The notes under the pieces were generated by a model that ran no database searches, was not told the origin of the DNA, and was given only the letters and a program-made list of their open reading frames with translations. A program made the position numbers and the translations under genes. A stretch of 64,000 nucleotides of DNA, taken from assembly GCA_965204715.1 (NCBI GenBank), contig OZ242009.1:186001-250000 (forward strand), in the 5' to 3' direction. Of the stretch, positions 27,588-35,261 are shown one piece after another (position 1 is the first letter of the stretch; each line of letters begins with the position of its first letter). This stretch comes from CATOSP01 sp965204715. GTDB lineage: Bacteria > Chloroflexota > Dehalococcoidia > Lucifugimonadales > UBA3495.

Positions 27588-27674
27588 GCTACACGGAACC
27601 CTTAAGGCCGACCGCTTACCGGCATGGGTGGCTTAACACGCCCTCTTGCCGGTCTAAGGGTTTCTCCGTGTAGC
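27588..27674 (+). promoter_or_regulatory. Long hairpin at the 5' end of the protease mRNA
   Basis: Beginning about 8 bases after the -10 box, an 87-nt nested hairpin: GCTACACGGA pairs perfectly with TCCGTGTAGC, then ACCCTTA with TAAGGGT, then ACCGGCA with TGCCGGT, then GGGTG with CGCCC. The mRNA would thus start with a near-blunt stable stem, 33 bases before the ATG. It could be a stabiliser, a regulatory leader or an attenuator; there is no T-run. Confidence 0.7.
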
Positions 27675-27707
27675 AACTGAGTCTACCCGTGCTGCAAGGG
27701 GGCACCA

Positions 27708-29168
27708 ATGAAATCGCTACTTCCCGTGGTATTTCTCTCCCTGTTCCTGTTCGCCTGTACCCCGCTATCTGCTCATACCATATCTGATCTCCAGGACGCA
27801 TTACCTCTCCTTTCCCCCACCATGATCGAGCGCGTTCGCCCTACTGTCGTCAAGATCAAGTCTTCTATTGGCGCTGACCGGGGAACCGGAGTCATCTTTA
27901 AGGTCGAAAACAGCTACGCCTATATCGTTACCAATCAGCATGTCGTGGGCCACGATAAGACCTTCCAACTCGCGGTCTGGAACACCGCCTACGAGTATCC
28001 CTATAACCCCCAGGGGGCCACTGGCGAGATTGTGGCGGTGGATTATGAGCGAGACTTGGCCGTGATTCGCATGCCCTGCCCACCACCCATGCAGTGCGCT
28101 TCCGCTGCGTTTGGAGACTCTCTCTCCCTCAACGTCGGGGACCCGGTAATCGCTATTGGCTATCCCTATGCCAACGTGCAACCACTGGCCAACGTCAGAC
28201 CCATCAAAATCACTGGAGAACTTGACCCGCCTTCCGTGACACAGGGTATTGTCTCCGCTTTCCGATACCATTCCACCAGGAAACGCCAACTTGTCCAGCA
28301 CGATGCTCCTATCAATCCTGGCAGCAGCGGCGGACCGCTCTTCAACTCGGGTGGTCAGGTTGTCGGTATCAACACCTTCGAGATACGCGGCTCTGAAGGA
28401 CTCAATTACGCAATCGCAGAGACTACGATCCAGAATCAGATTCCCGAACTCTTGGCTGGGCGCAGTAGTGGAACGCCATCCATAGAGACTGTGTTGGTCC
28501 CAGTCTTTGGCCCCATGGTCGGACACCTCCACCACGAGCCGGGCGATGGCGAGATAGAATTCAGCCGGGCCATCGCCGTTCCGCATACAGATGTGTTTGT
28601 TGAAGCTTTCTTCGGCAACCCATATCACGGAGGACCTGGAATTCTTCTCAAGAACTTCAGCTACGGATTCATCCTGCGTGGGAACAACGAAGGGAGTCTG
28701 CGGTTCTATGTGAGTAGCGACGGCTATTGGGTAATCAGCAAGTATTCCACGTCCGATAACTCGTTCACCACGATGGCAACTGGACCGGCGCCTACCCTCC
28801 GCCGTGCGAAGGGACAATACAACAAGCTGTTAGTGGGAATGGTGGGAAACCGGGCCGTTGCGTATCTCAACTACGAACCCCTGGCCACGGCTGATGGAAG
28901 CAAATCGTTTGCATTGGGAGGGCATACCCAATCCGGCGGCGCGTGGATCGCTACTGGACTGGAGCATTTCAACGAATATGAGGGGGCGGTCACAGACTTC
29001 TCAGGATGGCGGATAGCATATCCGGTATCAGTGGAGTTGTCCGACGACGGGACCATACCCCCCGCTGTGGAAGAGTGGATGTATTACCAGGAACGCGACG
29101 AGGAACCGTCTTCGGACCTGGGGCAGCACTCCCACGGGCCGCCAACGGAGCAACAAGCAACTCCATAG
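27708..29168 (+). CDS. Secreted trypsin-like serine protease (S1C/DegP-like catalytic domain)
   Basis: 486 residues. N-terminal signal sequence KSLLPVVFLSLFLFACTPLS; the FACT segment could be a lipobox-like site. Trypsin-2 domain with the complete triad: His in VTNQHVVG, Asp in YERDLAVI, Ser in NPGSSGGPLF. No PDZ domain follows. Instead there is a beta-rich C-terminal region of about 220 residues (roughly 265-450) with LRFYVSSDGYWVISKYS, resembling a jelly-roll or concanavalin-like fold, then an acidic tail. It probably acts outside the membrane. It stands alone in the mobile-element island with its own strong promoter and leader hairpin; its terminator was split by ISKra4 copy B. Confidence 0.88.
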   Translation: MKSLLPVVFLSLFLFACTPLSAHTISDLQDALPLLSPTMIERVRPTVVKIKSSIGADRGTGVIFKVENSYAYIVTNQHVVGHDKTFQLAVWNTAYEYPYNPQGATGEIVAVDYERDLAVIRMPCPPPMQCASAAFGDSLSLNVGDPVIAIGYPYANVQPLANVRPIKITGELDPPSVTQGIVSAFRYHSTRKRQLVQHDAPINPGSSGGPLFNSGGQVVGINTFEIRGSEGLNYAIAETTIQNQIPELLAGRSSGTPSIETVLVPVFGPMVGHLHHEPGDGEIEFSRAIAVPHTDVFVEAFFGNPYHGGPGILLKNFSYGFILRGNNEGSLRFYVSSDGYWVISKYSTSDNSFTTMATGPAPTLRRAKGQYNKLLVGMVGNRAVAYLNYEPLATADGSKSFALGGHTQSGGAWIATGLEHFNEYEGAVTDFSGWRIAYPVSVELSDDGTIPPAVEEWMYYQERDEEPSSDLGQHSHGPPTEQQATP

Positions 29169-29298
29169 CCTGTGGTATAATTCCACACAAGAAGCCCCCC
29201 CGACTGCTATCGGGAGGACTTCAGAAAACTCCGAGGGGTGTTGCAAAGCACTCGGAGCGGCGTACAGCGTAGTCTAATACGTTCCGCCCTATCACTGC

Positions 29299-29316
29299 AA
29301 CACCTCCTTGGGAAGG
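29299..29316 (+). terminator. Left arm of the protease terminator, split by an insertion
   Basis: AACACCTCCTT (29299-29309) followed by GGG. The matching right arm AAGGAGGTGTTTTACTTT lies at 31028-31045, on the other side of ISKra4 copy B. Removing the insertion with one target-duplication copy rebuilds a perfect 11-bp stem, 3-base loop and T-rich tail: a standard rho-independent terminator. Confidence 0.75.
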
Positions 29317-31022
29317 GGGTGTGCGTCATAAATTTGGGTGTTACTTGTGGTGGCCGATGGGAGACCGTCGCCAAGGGTGATTGGCGGCAGGCCGGCGAGG
29401 GGGTTTTGAGGATTCCAGTTCGCCGGATAGTGCAACACCGGCGGGGCTTTTCACTGGGGCCTCCGGTTCATCCACCGCTCTGGGTTTGCCCTTGGATTCT
29501 CCTGTATTCGCCGCTCCACTGGTCTCTCCGGGTGTCCCGGTGTCCTGAAGCGCCTGCCTTCCGCCGCAGCGAACCCCCACGCAGCGAACCCCCAGTCTGA
29601 TCCGCCGGGCTATCCGGGGCCACTCCTCAGCCCAGCGACCGCTGCAAACCACATTGCGCAAGCCCAGCATCGGGTCCACGTGAGGCCGCGCCCAGTGCAT
29701 TCCCCCTCCCTTCAACCTGGCTTCCACCACCAGTTTATTGGCGCTCTCCACCGCACCGCTCCCGATGGGCCAGCCCTGGGCTTGAAAGTGCCGGTAGCGC
29801 ATCTGGGATTCCCTCTTTTCCAGATAGGCCAGGGGTTTGCTCAGGCCGGTTTCCTGGCTCTGAACCAACGCCCTCAGGGCCGGCAACACCGCACCGGCCC
29901 CCTCATGTTTGAGACGGTGGGCCTGCTCCCTTTGCCATTCATCGGCCATCGAAGAACCTTCCCCGAATACACCCCGGCCTATCTCAGCCACATACCCCAC
30001 AGCATGGGGATAGTCCAGTATCCTGGCGCTTCCGGGACAATGAAAGTCTCCGAACCCTTGAATCCATTCGGCGCCGTCGGACACCAAGGCTACCTGACCC
30101 CATTCATCCACCCCACGCCGGTGAGTCTCCGCCAGAGCCCACCGGGTAAAACTGGCCGCGCCGGTCATCCGGGAAAAGGATGACACTTTCCTCAAGACCC
30201 CGGATTCTTCTCCATCTGCCGCCTCAGCCACCTCCCCGACCACCACCGTCTTTACCTCGGACCATTCTCCTCCCACCAATGGCGCCATCGCCCCGTCCAC
30301 CTCCACCACCAACCGGTCTGAGACTGAACCAGGCAAATCCCGAGGCAGTTCCCCACCCTGTTCCAACATCCCGGCTTCTTCCTCTTGGATAGCTACGTAA
30401 GCTGCCCCAGCCCCTTCGGTATGCCGCCTCACGGTGGCTTCGCTAAGGGAACCCAGCTTCATCCAGTCCAACAGCAACTGCTGTGCCTGGGCGAAGGGCA
30501 TCCAACTCCCCAGCCTTACCAGAACCTCTTCCAACCCCGGAGTCAGGCTGCCCGGCAATAATTCCAGTTCTTCATCCAGGGGGGAAAAGTTTCCCGCCGC
30601 AAGCAGGACAGACCCCGTACTCCCGTTCCAGCGTCACCTCTTGTCTCCCCAGAGTTTGCAAACGCCTCCGCCTCTTGCCCCAACACACCAGTTCCCGGCC
30701 GCAACCCGGACACTCCGGCCTTTCTCCCGGCTGATTGCCGCTCCAACCGGCAGAGGCACTGGCCAAAGCCGTATCCTGGAGCATCCGGCCCCGCAACTTC
30801 GCCAGCCTCAGGTCCAGTTCCGTTTCAATTTCGGCAAAGGTGGCCTTCGGATTATCCAACCGCCACTCCTTCATCCCAGAAATTACTTCCTCGCTCAACT
30901 CTTGCCATCCAGACCCCAATTCCTCCGGCTCCATACCACTCACTCCCTCTCCAGTTGTCTTCCAAGTCTCTATCCCTACTTTACTCCCATCCCCGGCCTC
31001 CCCAAAACTTTGACGCTCACCC
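29317..31022. mobile_element. ISKra4-type insertion sequence, copy B (complete)
   Basis: Left end GGGTGTGCGTCATAAATTTG at 29317; right end is complementary to GGGTGAGCGTCAAAGTTTTG, ending at 31022-31023. The flanks carry TGGGAAGG at 29309-29316 and 31024-31031 (8 bp; a ninth base differs). It is related to copy A but clearly diverged in protein and DNA, so the copies come from separate arrivals or an old split. It contains a two-frame transposase like copy A. Confidence 0.9.
29341..30934 (-). CDS. ISKra4-family transposase (copy B), expressed by -1 frameshift
   Basis: The upstream frame starts at ATG 30934 (MEPEELGSGWQELSEE) and runs through CPGCGRE and CPACGGK to a stop at 30572. The -1 frame continues through LTPGLEEVLVRLGSWMPF and the core LVVEVDGAMAP, LVSDGAEWIQGFGDFHC, GWPIGSGAVESANK to 29341. 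The overlap holds the same TTTTCCCCCC run as copy A (about 30582-30591), so the shift is likely programmed, not damage. Zinc fingers precede the catalytic core. Joined length is about 530 residues. Probably functional. Confidence 0.85.
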
Positions 31023-31088
31023 CTGGGAAGGAGGTGTTTTACTTTGAAGCAGTATAGACGCATTGTGGTCCCAGTGAAACACGACCAG

Positions 31089-31182
31089 CTAACTGCTGCA
31101 CAGTTAGCGCGGGGCAACCGTTAAGCCTCCCACGGTTGCCCCGCGTGAAACAACAGACCCCGGTAGATGATACCGGGGTCTG
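31089..31182. repeat. Three consecutive perfect hairpins
   Basis: Stem 1: CTAACTG/CAGTTAG (31089-31107). Stem 2: CGCGGGGCAACCGT with its complement (31108-31121 and 31132-31145). Stem 3: CAGACCCCGGTA with its complement (31154-31165 and 31171-31182). They follow each other with little spacing and end 17 bases before the ATG of the next gene. They could be a leader, stacked terminators, or the subterminal region of a transposon. Confidence 0.7.
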
Positions 31183-31199
31183 TGACAGGAGAAAACGGC

Positions 31200-31520
31200 A
31201 TGAACGAAGAGAAGCAGGAAATGGAACAACGATTTGAGCAAGCACGTTCCACATTCGTGGAAGCACAAGCGGGCTTCACGAATCTTGTTGCGATGGTTTT
31301 GACGGAGGTAGACAGACTTCCGTTAGAGGACAGAGCAACGGGTCGTCTAACATTCTTTCTTCAAGCTGCCGCAGGTATGGTCGAAAGCGATCTATCCGCT
31401 CCTGCAATCCCTCAATTTCGAAGGCTGGTGCAGCACACCCTTGATCATATCGAGAATCTGCAACAGGCCGATGCTCAAGACTCATTAGACTCTCCAGAGG
31501 ATATAGTAGAGGAATCATAG
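31200..31520 (+). CDS. Small hydrophilic helical protein of unknown function
   Basis: 106 residues from ATG 31200 (MNEEKQEMEQRFEQ), with AGGAG 9 bases upstream; the open frame starts 33 bases earlier inside a hairpin. It is predicted mostly helical, rich in Glu/Gln, with LTFFLQAAAGMVESDL and FRRLVQHTLDHIENLQQAD. No family recognised. The next gene begins with almost the same residues (MNDEKQES) one base after its stop, so the two form a pair. It lies upstream of and convergent with an IS1595 transposase and may be a passenger gene. Confidence 0.6.
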   Translation: MNEEKQEMEQRFEQARSTFVEAQAGFTNLVAMVLTEVDRLPLEDRATGRLTFFLQAAAGMVESDLSAPAIPQFRRLVQHTLDHIENLQQADAQDSLDSPEDIVEES

Positions 31521-31521
31521 C

Positions 31522-31674
31522 ATGAACGATGAGAAGCAGGAATCCGTATCGGACGAGGGGAAGTTTGACCAGGAAACGATGGACCGGATAACGGACAAGG
31601 TGTTGGCGTTCCGGCCCAAGAAGGCCGGTAGCCCCGGGGAGAAGGCTAATCGGCAATCAGGTCAGAGTAAGTGA
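31522..31674 (+). CDS. Very small protein (50 aa) beside the IS1595 transposase
   Basis: ATG at 31522, one base after the preceding stop; TGA at 31672-31674. The peptide starts MNDEKQESVSDEGKFDQETM and continues with ITDKVLAFRPKKAG, then a basic tail. Small proteins with a kVLAfRP-like stretch are seen next to transposases in other genomes (from memory, unverified). It overlaps the transposase 3' end by 29 bases on the opposite strand. Confidence 0.5.
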   Translation: MNDEKQESVSDEGKFDQETMDRITDKVLAFRPKKAGSPGEKANRQSGQSK

Positions 31675-32569
31675 GCCTCTTGCCGAATGCCCCGTCAATC
31701 AGGCTGTTGATACGCTTCATGGTGTGGAGCCGGACGTTGCCCTCGTTGAGCCGGAACGTGAATTCTGCAATGTAGCGGCGCATGTTCTTGGGGTCCCAAT
31801 GGTGATAGACGCCCTCATACCCGCGCTTCATAACGGCCCAAACGCTCTCGATTCCGTTGGTGCTGGCCATCCCGTTGACAAACTCCTTGACGCTGTGGGC
31901 CACGGTCTGGTGTTCGTACCAGTCTCCCAGGTTCCGGTAGCTGGCGTGTTCGTCTGTGTAGACAGTCGCGCCCTTGGCCACATTCTCCTTGACCTTCCGC
32001 TCGAAAGTGGCAGTGGTGGTGTCAGCTATCGGGAACGCCTTAACGGTCCCTGTAGTGCGTTCTCTGACGCCCATAACACCCTGCTTGCCCACGGTGCCGC
32101 GGCCGGTCTTGCGCTTCTTCCATTCGTGCTTGTTCTTTTCCTTGCCGCCGAAATACGCTTCGTCAACTTCCACCTGGCCGATCAGAGGCTCGGCCTCGAT
32201 GTCGCGGGCTTCCCGGAGCCGGTGAAGCATGAACCAGGTGGCCTTTTGAGTGATGCCCAACTCCTTGGAAAGCTGGAGGCTGGAGATTCCCTTGCGGGCC
32301 GTTTCCAGCAGGTACATGGCGTAGAGCCACTTGTCCAGGGGGATGTGGGAACGCTCAAAGATGGTGCCGGTGCGGACGGTGAACTTCTTGCGACAGTCCT
32401 TGCACTGGTGGTAACGGTAGTCCTTCTGGCGGGAAGTCCGGGGAGATTCGCAGTAGGCGCAAGTAACGCCGTCCGGCCAGCGGCGGGATTCCAGGTACTC
32501 AACGGCGGCGTGTTCATCGGGGAATCTCTGGAAGAATTCGTAGGTGCTGATAGTGCCTTCGGTTTCCAC
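31646..32569 (-). CDS. IS1595-family transposase
   Basis: 307 residues. N-terminal zinc ribbon CAYCESPRTSRQ ... HQCKDCRKKF, helix-turn-helix around SSLQLSKELGITQKATWF, then the ISXO2-like DDE core: VEVDEAYFGGKEKN (first Asp), ATVYTDEHASYRNL (second), and STNGIESVWAVMKRGYEGVY (the family's final acidic position). Length and motifs are complete. No convincing inverted repeats were found at its borders by eye, so the limits of the element are open. The gene 32587-32889 just upstream shares its strand and promoter. Confidence 0.9.
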   Translation of the reverse strand: METEGTISTYEFFQRFPDEHAAVEYLESRRWPDGVTCAYCESPRTSRQKDYRYHQCKDCRKKFTVRTGTIFERSHIPLDKWLYAMYLLETARKGISSLQLSKELGITQKATWFMLHRLREARDIEAEPLIGQVEVDEAYFGGKEKNKHEWKKRKTGRGTVGKQGVMGVRERTTGTVKAFPIADTTTATFERKVKENVAKGATVYTDEHASYRNLGDWYEHQTVAHSVKEFVNGMASTNGIESVWAVMKRGYEGVYHHWDPKNMRRYIAEFTFRLNEGNVRLHTMKRINSLIDGAFGKRLTYSDLIAD

Positions 32570-32586
32570 GTCCAGTCTCCCTTGGA

Positions 32587-32889
32587 TTATAGCTTTTCCA
32601 TGTGTTTGGCGGATGAGTTGAAGGCGATTCGCGCCTCGCGTTCCTCTTTCAGGGCGTTGGCAACACGCTCTACGAGATTAGTGGGAATGGTGAGCGCGGT
32701 GCCGAAGAAGAGGTCTCCGTTAGCCAAAACGTCGATGCGATGCGGCGCATTCTCCAGTTGATTGGCCAAGCTAACAAACAAGTCTTTGACCGCGGCCAGA
32801 TTGCTTTCCGCACAAGCCAAGCGAGTTGCATTGTTGCGGTGGCGTATGAAGACCTCGCCTACTGCTGTCGGGTCATTCGGATCAATCAT
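32587..32889 (-). CDS. Hypothetical protein upstream of the IS1595 transposase
   Basis: 100 residues (MIDPNDPTAVGEVFIRHRNN), with AAGGGAG 8 bases before the ATG and a strong promoter upstream. Helical and soluble by appearance: ESNLAAVKDLFVSLANQLEN and LVERVANALKEEREARIAF. No family recognised. It ends 17 bases before the transposase start, so the two are probably one transcript. A role as transposon accessory protein or antitoxin-like partner is possible but unsupported. Confidence 0.65.
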   Translation of the reverse strand: MIDPNDPTAVGEVFIRHRNNATRLACAESNLAAVKDLFVSLANQLENAPHRIDVLANGDLFFGTALTIPTNLVERVANALKEEREARIAFNSSAKHMEKL

Positions 32890-32918
32890 GCGACTATCTC
32901 CCTTGATTGACTGAAACC

Positions 32919-32960
32919 ATTATACCGAGCCTATCTTGCGAAGTCAAGTATATAATTCCC
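32919..32960 (-). promoter_or_regulatory. Promoter of the IS1595 gene pair, shared module
   Basis: On the minus strand TTGACT (32947-32942) and TATAAT (32924-32919) are 17 bases apart. The upstream and -35 segment (32938-32960) is identical over 23 bases to 27539-27561 upstream of the protease gene; the segments downstream differ. Confidence 0.8.
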
Positions 32961-33398
32961 AAAAGTTTCCCGCCGCAAGCAGGACAGACCCCGTACTCCC
33001 GTTCCAGCGTCACCTCTTGTCTCCCCAGAGTTTGCAAACGCCTCCGCCTCTTGCCCCAACACACCAGTTCTCGGCCGCAACCCGGACACTCCGGCCTTTC
33101 TCCCGGCTGATTGCCGCTCCAACCGGCAGAGGCACTGGCCAAAGCCGTATCCTGGAGCATCCGGCCCCGCAACTTCGCCAGCCTCAGGTCCAGTTCCGTT
33201 TCAATTTCGGCAAAGGTGGCCTTCGGATTATCCAACCGCCACTCCTTCATCCCAGAAATTACTTCCTCGCTCAACTCTTGCCATCCAGACCCCAATTCCT
33301 CCGGCTCCATACCACTCACTCCCTCTCCAGTTGTCTTCCAAGTCTCTATCCCTACTTTACTCCCATCCCCGGCCTCCCCAAAACTTTGACGCACACCC
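32961..33398. mobile_element. ISKra4-type remnant, copy C (one end only)
   Basis: Nearly identical to the right third of copy B: the N-terminal transposase frame and right inverted repeat, ending with the complement of GGGTGTGCGTCAAAG at 33398. The left border falls exactly inside the frameshift site, after the TTTT of TTTTCCCCCC, where the sequence switches to the shared promoter module. Its reading frame (33314 down to 32961) then runs on into unrelated sequence. No longer mobile on its own. Confidence 0.88.
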
Positions 33399-33406
33399 CT
33401 CTGCAC

Positions 33407-34860
33407 GTAACTGTTCAGGGTTGAGGGGAAATGAGCAACTGGCGGCATTCGAGGAAGGGATTCAGGCCCTTGGCCCGCCAGGTTCCAAAGAGGGAGGCCA
33501 GGACCATTTTGCTGTCGCTGCCCTGTTGGGAGCGGGTCCCGCCGCTGATTTTACGGCTGATCACCAGGTGGCGCAGGCTCCGTTCAGCGGCATTGTTGTC
33601 AGATGGCGTCTCCGGATGCGATACGAAGACGAACAGTTCTTTGATGTGCCGTTCTATCCGCCGGCATAGCTTGGCTTGCACCGCCAGCGGGTCTTCCAGA
33701 AAAGGCAGGCACAGCGCCAGCAGCCGCTGCTCCAAGACCAACTGCCCGCGTGACGGTGGCCGCCTTCCCGCAGCAGCCCACGCCCGGGCCTTGGCGTAGA
33801 GCTTCTTTACCCCCTTTGCCCACCGGGCCAGCCCGCCGTCTTCCGGGTGCAATTCCTTCAGCGTGTGAATGTCCCGCAGCAGGTGGACCCAACATCTCTG
33901 TTTGAGTCCGGGGTGGTGGTGGTAAGCTGCGTAGAAGTCACTCACCAGAATCCCTTCGAAGGACTCGCCCAGGACCTCGTCCACCACCTCCCCGCCCCGG
34001 CCCCGGCGCAGGAAGAACCGCTCCTTGGGCGTGCTGAAAGTCCAGACGTAGCCGTTTTTCCCGTTCTCCCGCCAACCCGTCTCATCGGCGTGAACCACCG
34101 GGCTGGAACGGATGCGCTCCAGGACCTGGCCCACTTCCGGTCCTCCCTGCCGGGCAACCTGCTGGACCGCCCGGACGATGGCCCCAACGCTCAGTTGCAA
34201 CTGATGGAACACCCGCAGATACCATTGGATGGTCCTCAGGGGCAGCCGTCCCTCTTCCCGCAGGGTCACCATCAGGCTCACCAGATTGGTTCCAAGGCGT
34301 TGGCGGCCCGCGGCCAGACCTTGCAGAGGGTCCTGGGGCAGCCGCCGCTTCCGGCACAACGGACAGGTCCGGGCTATGAATACATGCTCTGTGACTTCCG
34401 CCGGGGCTGCCGGAATGTCTATGACTTCCCGGGTCCGCTGCACCCAGCCCCCGGCGAGAGCGGTATGGCATTCGGGGCAATACTCCGGGGCGTGGACCAC
34501 CCGCCCGGTGGGTTCCATCCGCAACCGGGCGAAGCCGTGGGGCCGCTTCTTTCGCGGCTTCTTTTCGTCCGCCGCCGGCTTCTTGCGCCTGGCAGCAGGC
34601 TTATGCCCCGGCATCCTGGCCCCCGGCCCGCCACCGGACAACCGGGCTTCCAAGCCCTCCACCCGCTGGCTCAGTTCGGTGATGATCCCCTGTTGTTCGG
34701 CAATGACTGCCAGCAGGGTTTCCCGGCTTGCCTTGGTCAGGTCCAGTCCTGTTTCCATTGTCCTTTTATGCCACAGCCAGCCCACCGGCGCCAGTGTCTT
34801 TCAGCGGAATCGTAGAACCGCCGGCCCGGTAAATTCGCCTCATCAAGTCTGAACAGTTAC
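33407..34860. mobile_element. IS66-family insertion sequence (complete)
   Basis: Inverted ends GTAACTGTTCAG at 33407 and its complement ending at 34860, with partial matches further inward. An 8-bp direct repeat CTCTGCAC flanks it at 33399-33406 and 34861-34868, the target-duplication size of IS66. It holds a single transposase gene and no accessory tnpA/tnpB genes. It landed directly against the right end of ISKra4 copy C and 16 bp upstream of the ilv operon promoter. Confidence 0.93.
33415..34758 (-). CDS. IS66-family transposase (TnpC type)
   Basis: About 447 residues from ATG 34758 (METGLDLTKASRETL); an upstream in-frame start adds nine. N-terminal leucine zipper-like helix, basic linker (RRKKPAADEKKPRKKRP), zinc finger with CPEC and CPLC pairs, then the IS66 DDE core: VVHADETGWREN (D1), ILVSDFYAAYHH (D2), and SDNNAAERSLRHLVISRK (E). 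It ends with the usual short C-terminal domain. It fills almost the whole element. Apparently intact. Confidence 0.93.
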   Translation of the reverse strand: METGLDLTKASRETLLAVIAEQQGIITELSQRVEGLEARLSGGGPGARMPGHKPAARRKKPAADEKKPRKKRPHGFARLRMEPTGRVVHAPEYCPECHTALAGGWVQRTREVIDIPAAPAEVTEHVFIARTCPLCRKRRLPQDPLQGLAAGRQRLGTNLVSLMVTLREEGRLPLRTIQWYLRVFHQLQLSVGAIVRAVQQVARQGGPEVGQVLERIRSSPVVHADETGWRENGKNGYVWTFSTPKERFFLRRGRGGEVVDEVLGESFEGILVSDFYAAYHHHPGLKQRCWVHLLRDIHTLKELHPEDGGLARWAKGVKKLYAKARAWAAAGRRPPSRGQLVLEQRLLALCLPFLEDPLAVQAKLCRRIERHIKELFVFVSHPETPSDNNAAERSLRHLVISRKISGGTRSQQGSDSKMVLASLFGTWRAKGLNPFLECRQLLISPQP

Positions 34861-34876
34861 CTCTGCACTATTGATG

Positions 34877-34905
34877 TTGACAATGGACTGCCGTCCTGTT
34901 AACAT
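34877..34905 (+). promoter_or_regulatory. Promoter of the ilv-leu operon
   Basis: TTGACA (34877-34882) and TAACAT (34900-34905) separated by 17 bases, directly upstream of the T-box leader. The -35 box is 16 bp from the IS66 end, or 8 bp from the target duplication, so the insertion removed upstream context but not the core promoter. Confidence 0.7.
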
Positions 34906-35106
34906 CCGCCACTAGAAAATTGACGGAATCCGCGAAGAACGGGAGTATTAAGGGCGCCCTGCCACAGAGAGCCGGCAACTGGTGAGAGTCCGGCGGCAGA
35001 AGGGCCCCCAACTCGCCCGGGAGCGGCCCGCTTGAACAGAGTAGAGCGCGGCGGTTGACCCCGTTAAACGTCACTGAGTTGTTCCGAACCGTTGACCGCC
35101 CCGAGC

Positions 35107-35166
35107 GAGAACGCCGCCCCACAACGCCATGCCAGCCCAGGGAGCGGCGGACAGGATCCGTCCCCA
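35107..35166 (+). repeat. Dispersed structured repeat, copy R1 (inside the T-box leader)
   Basis: It begins GAGAACGCCGCCCCA and ends GGGAGCGGCGGACAGGATCC followed by GTCCCCAG. GCCGC pairs with GCGGC, and GGAC with GTCC, giving two adjacent hairpins. It lies between stem I and the antiterminator domain of the T-box. Confidence 0.75.
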
Positions 35167-35234
35167 GACGGTGAAATGCCTTGGGATACGGCCCCAACAC
35201 TAGGAAAAGAAGGGTGGTACCGCGGGAACTCATG

Positions 35235-35261
35235 CCCGTCCCTTCATGGGATGGGTTTTTT
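35235..35261 (+). terminator. Regulated terminator of the T-box leader
   Basis: An 8-bp stem CCCGTCCC/GGGATGGG (one G-T pair), loop TTCAT, then TTTTTT. It overlaps the region needed for the antiterminator with the T-box sequence, as expected for transcription attenuation. Confidence 0.88.
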
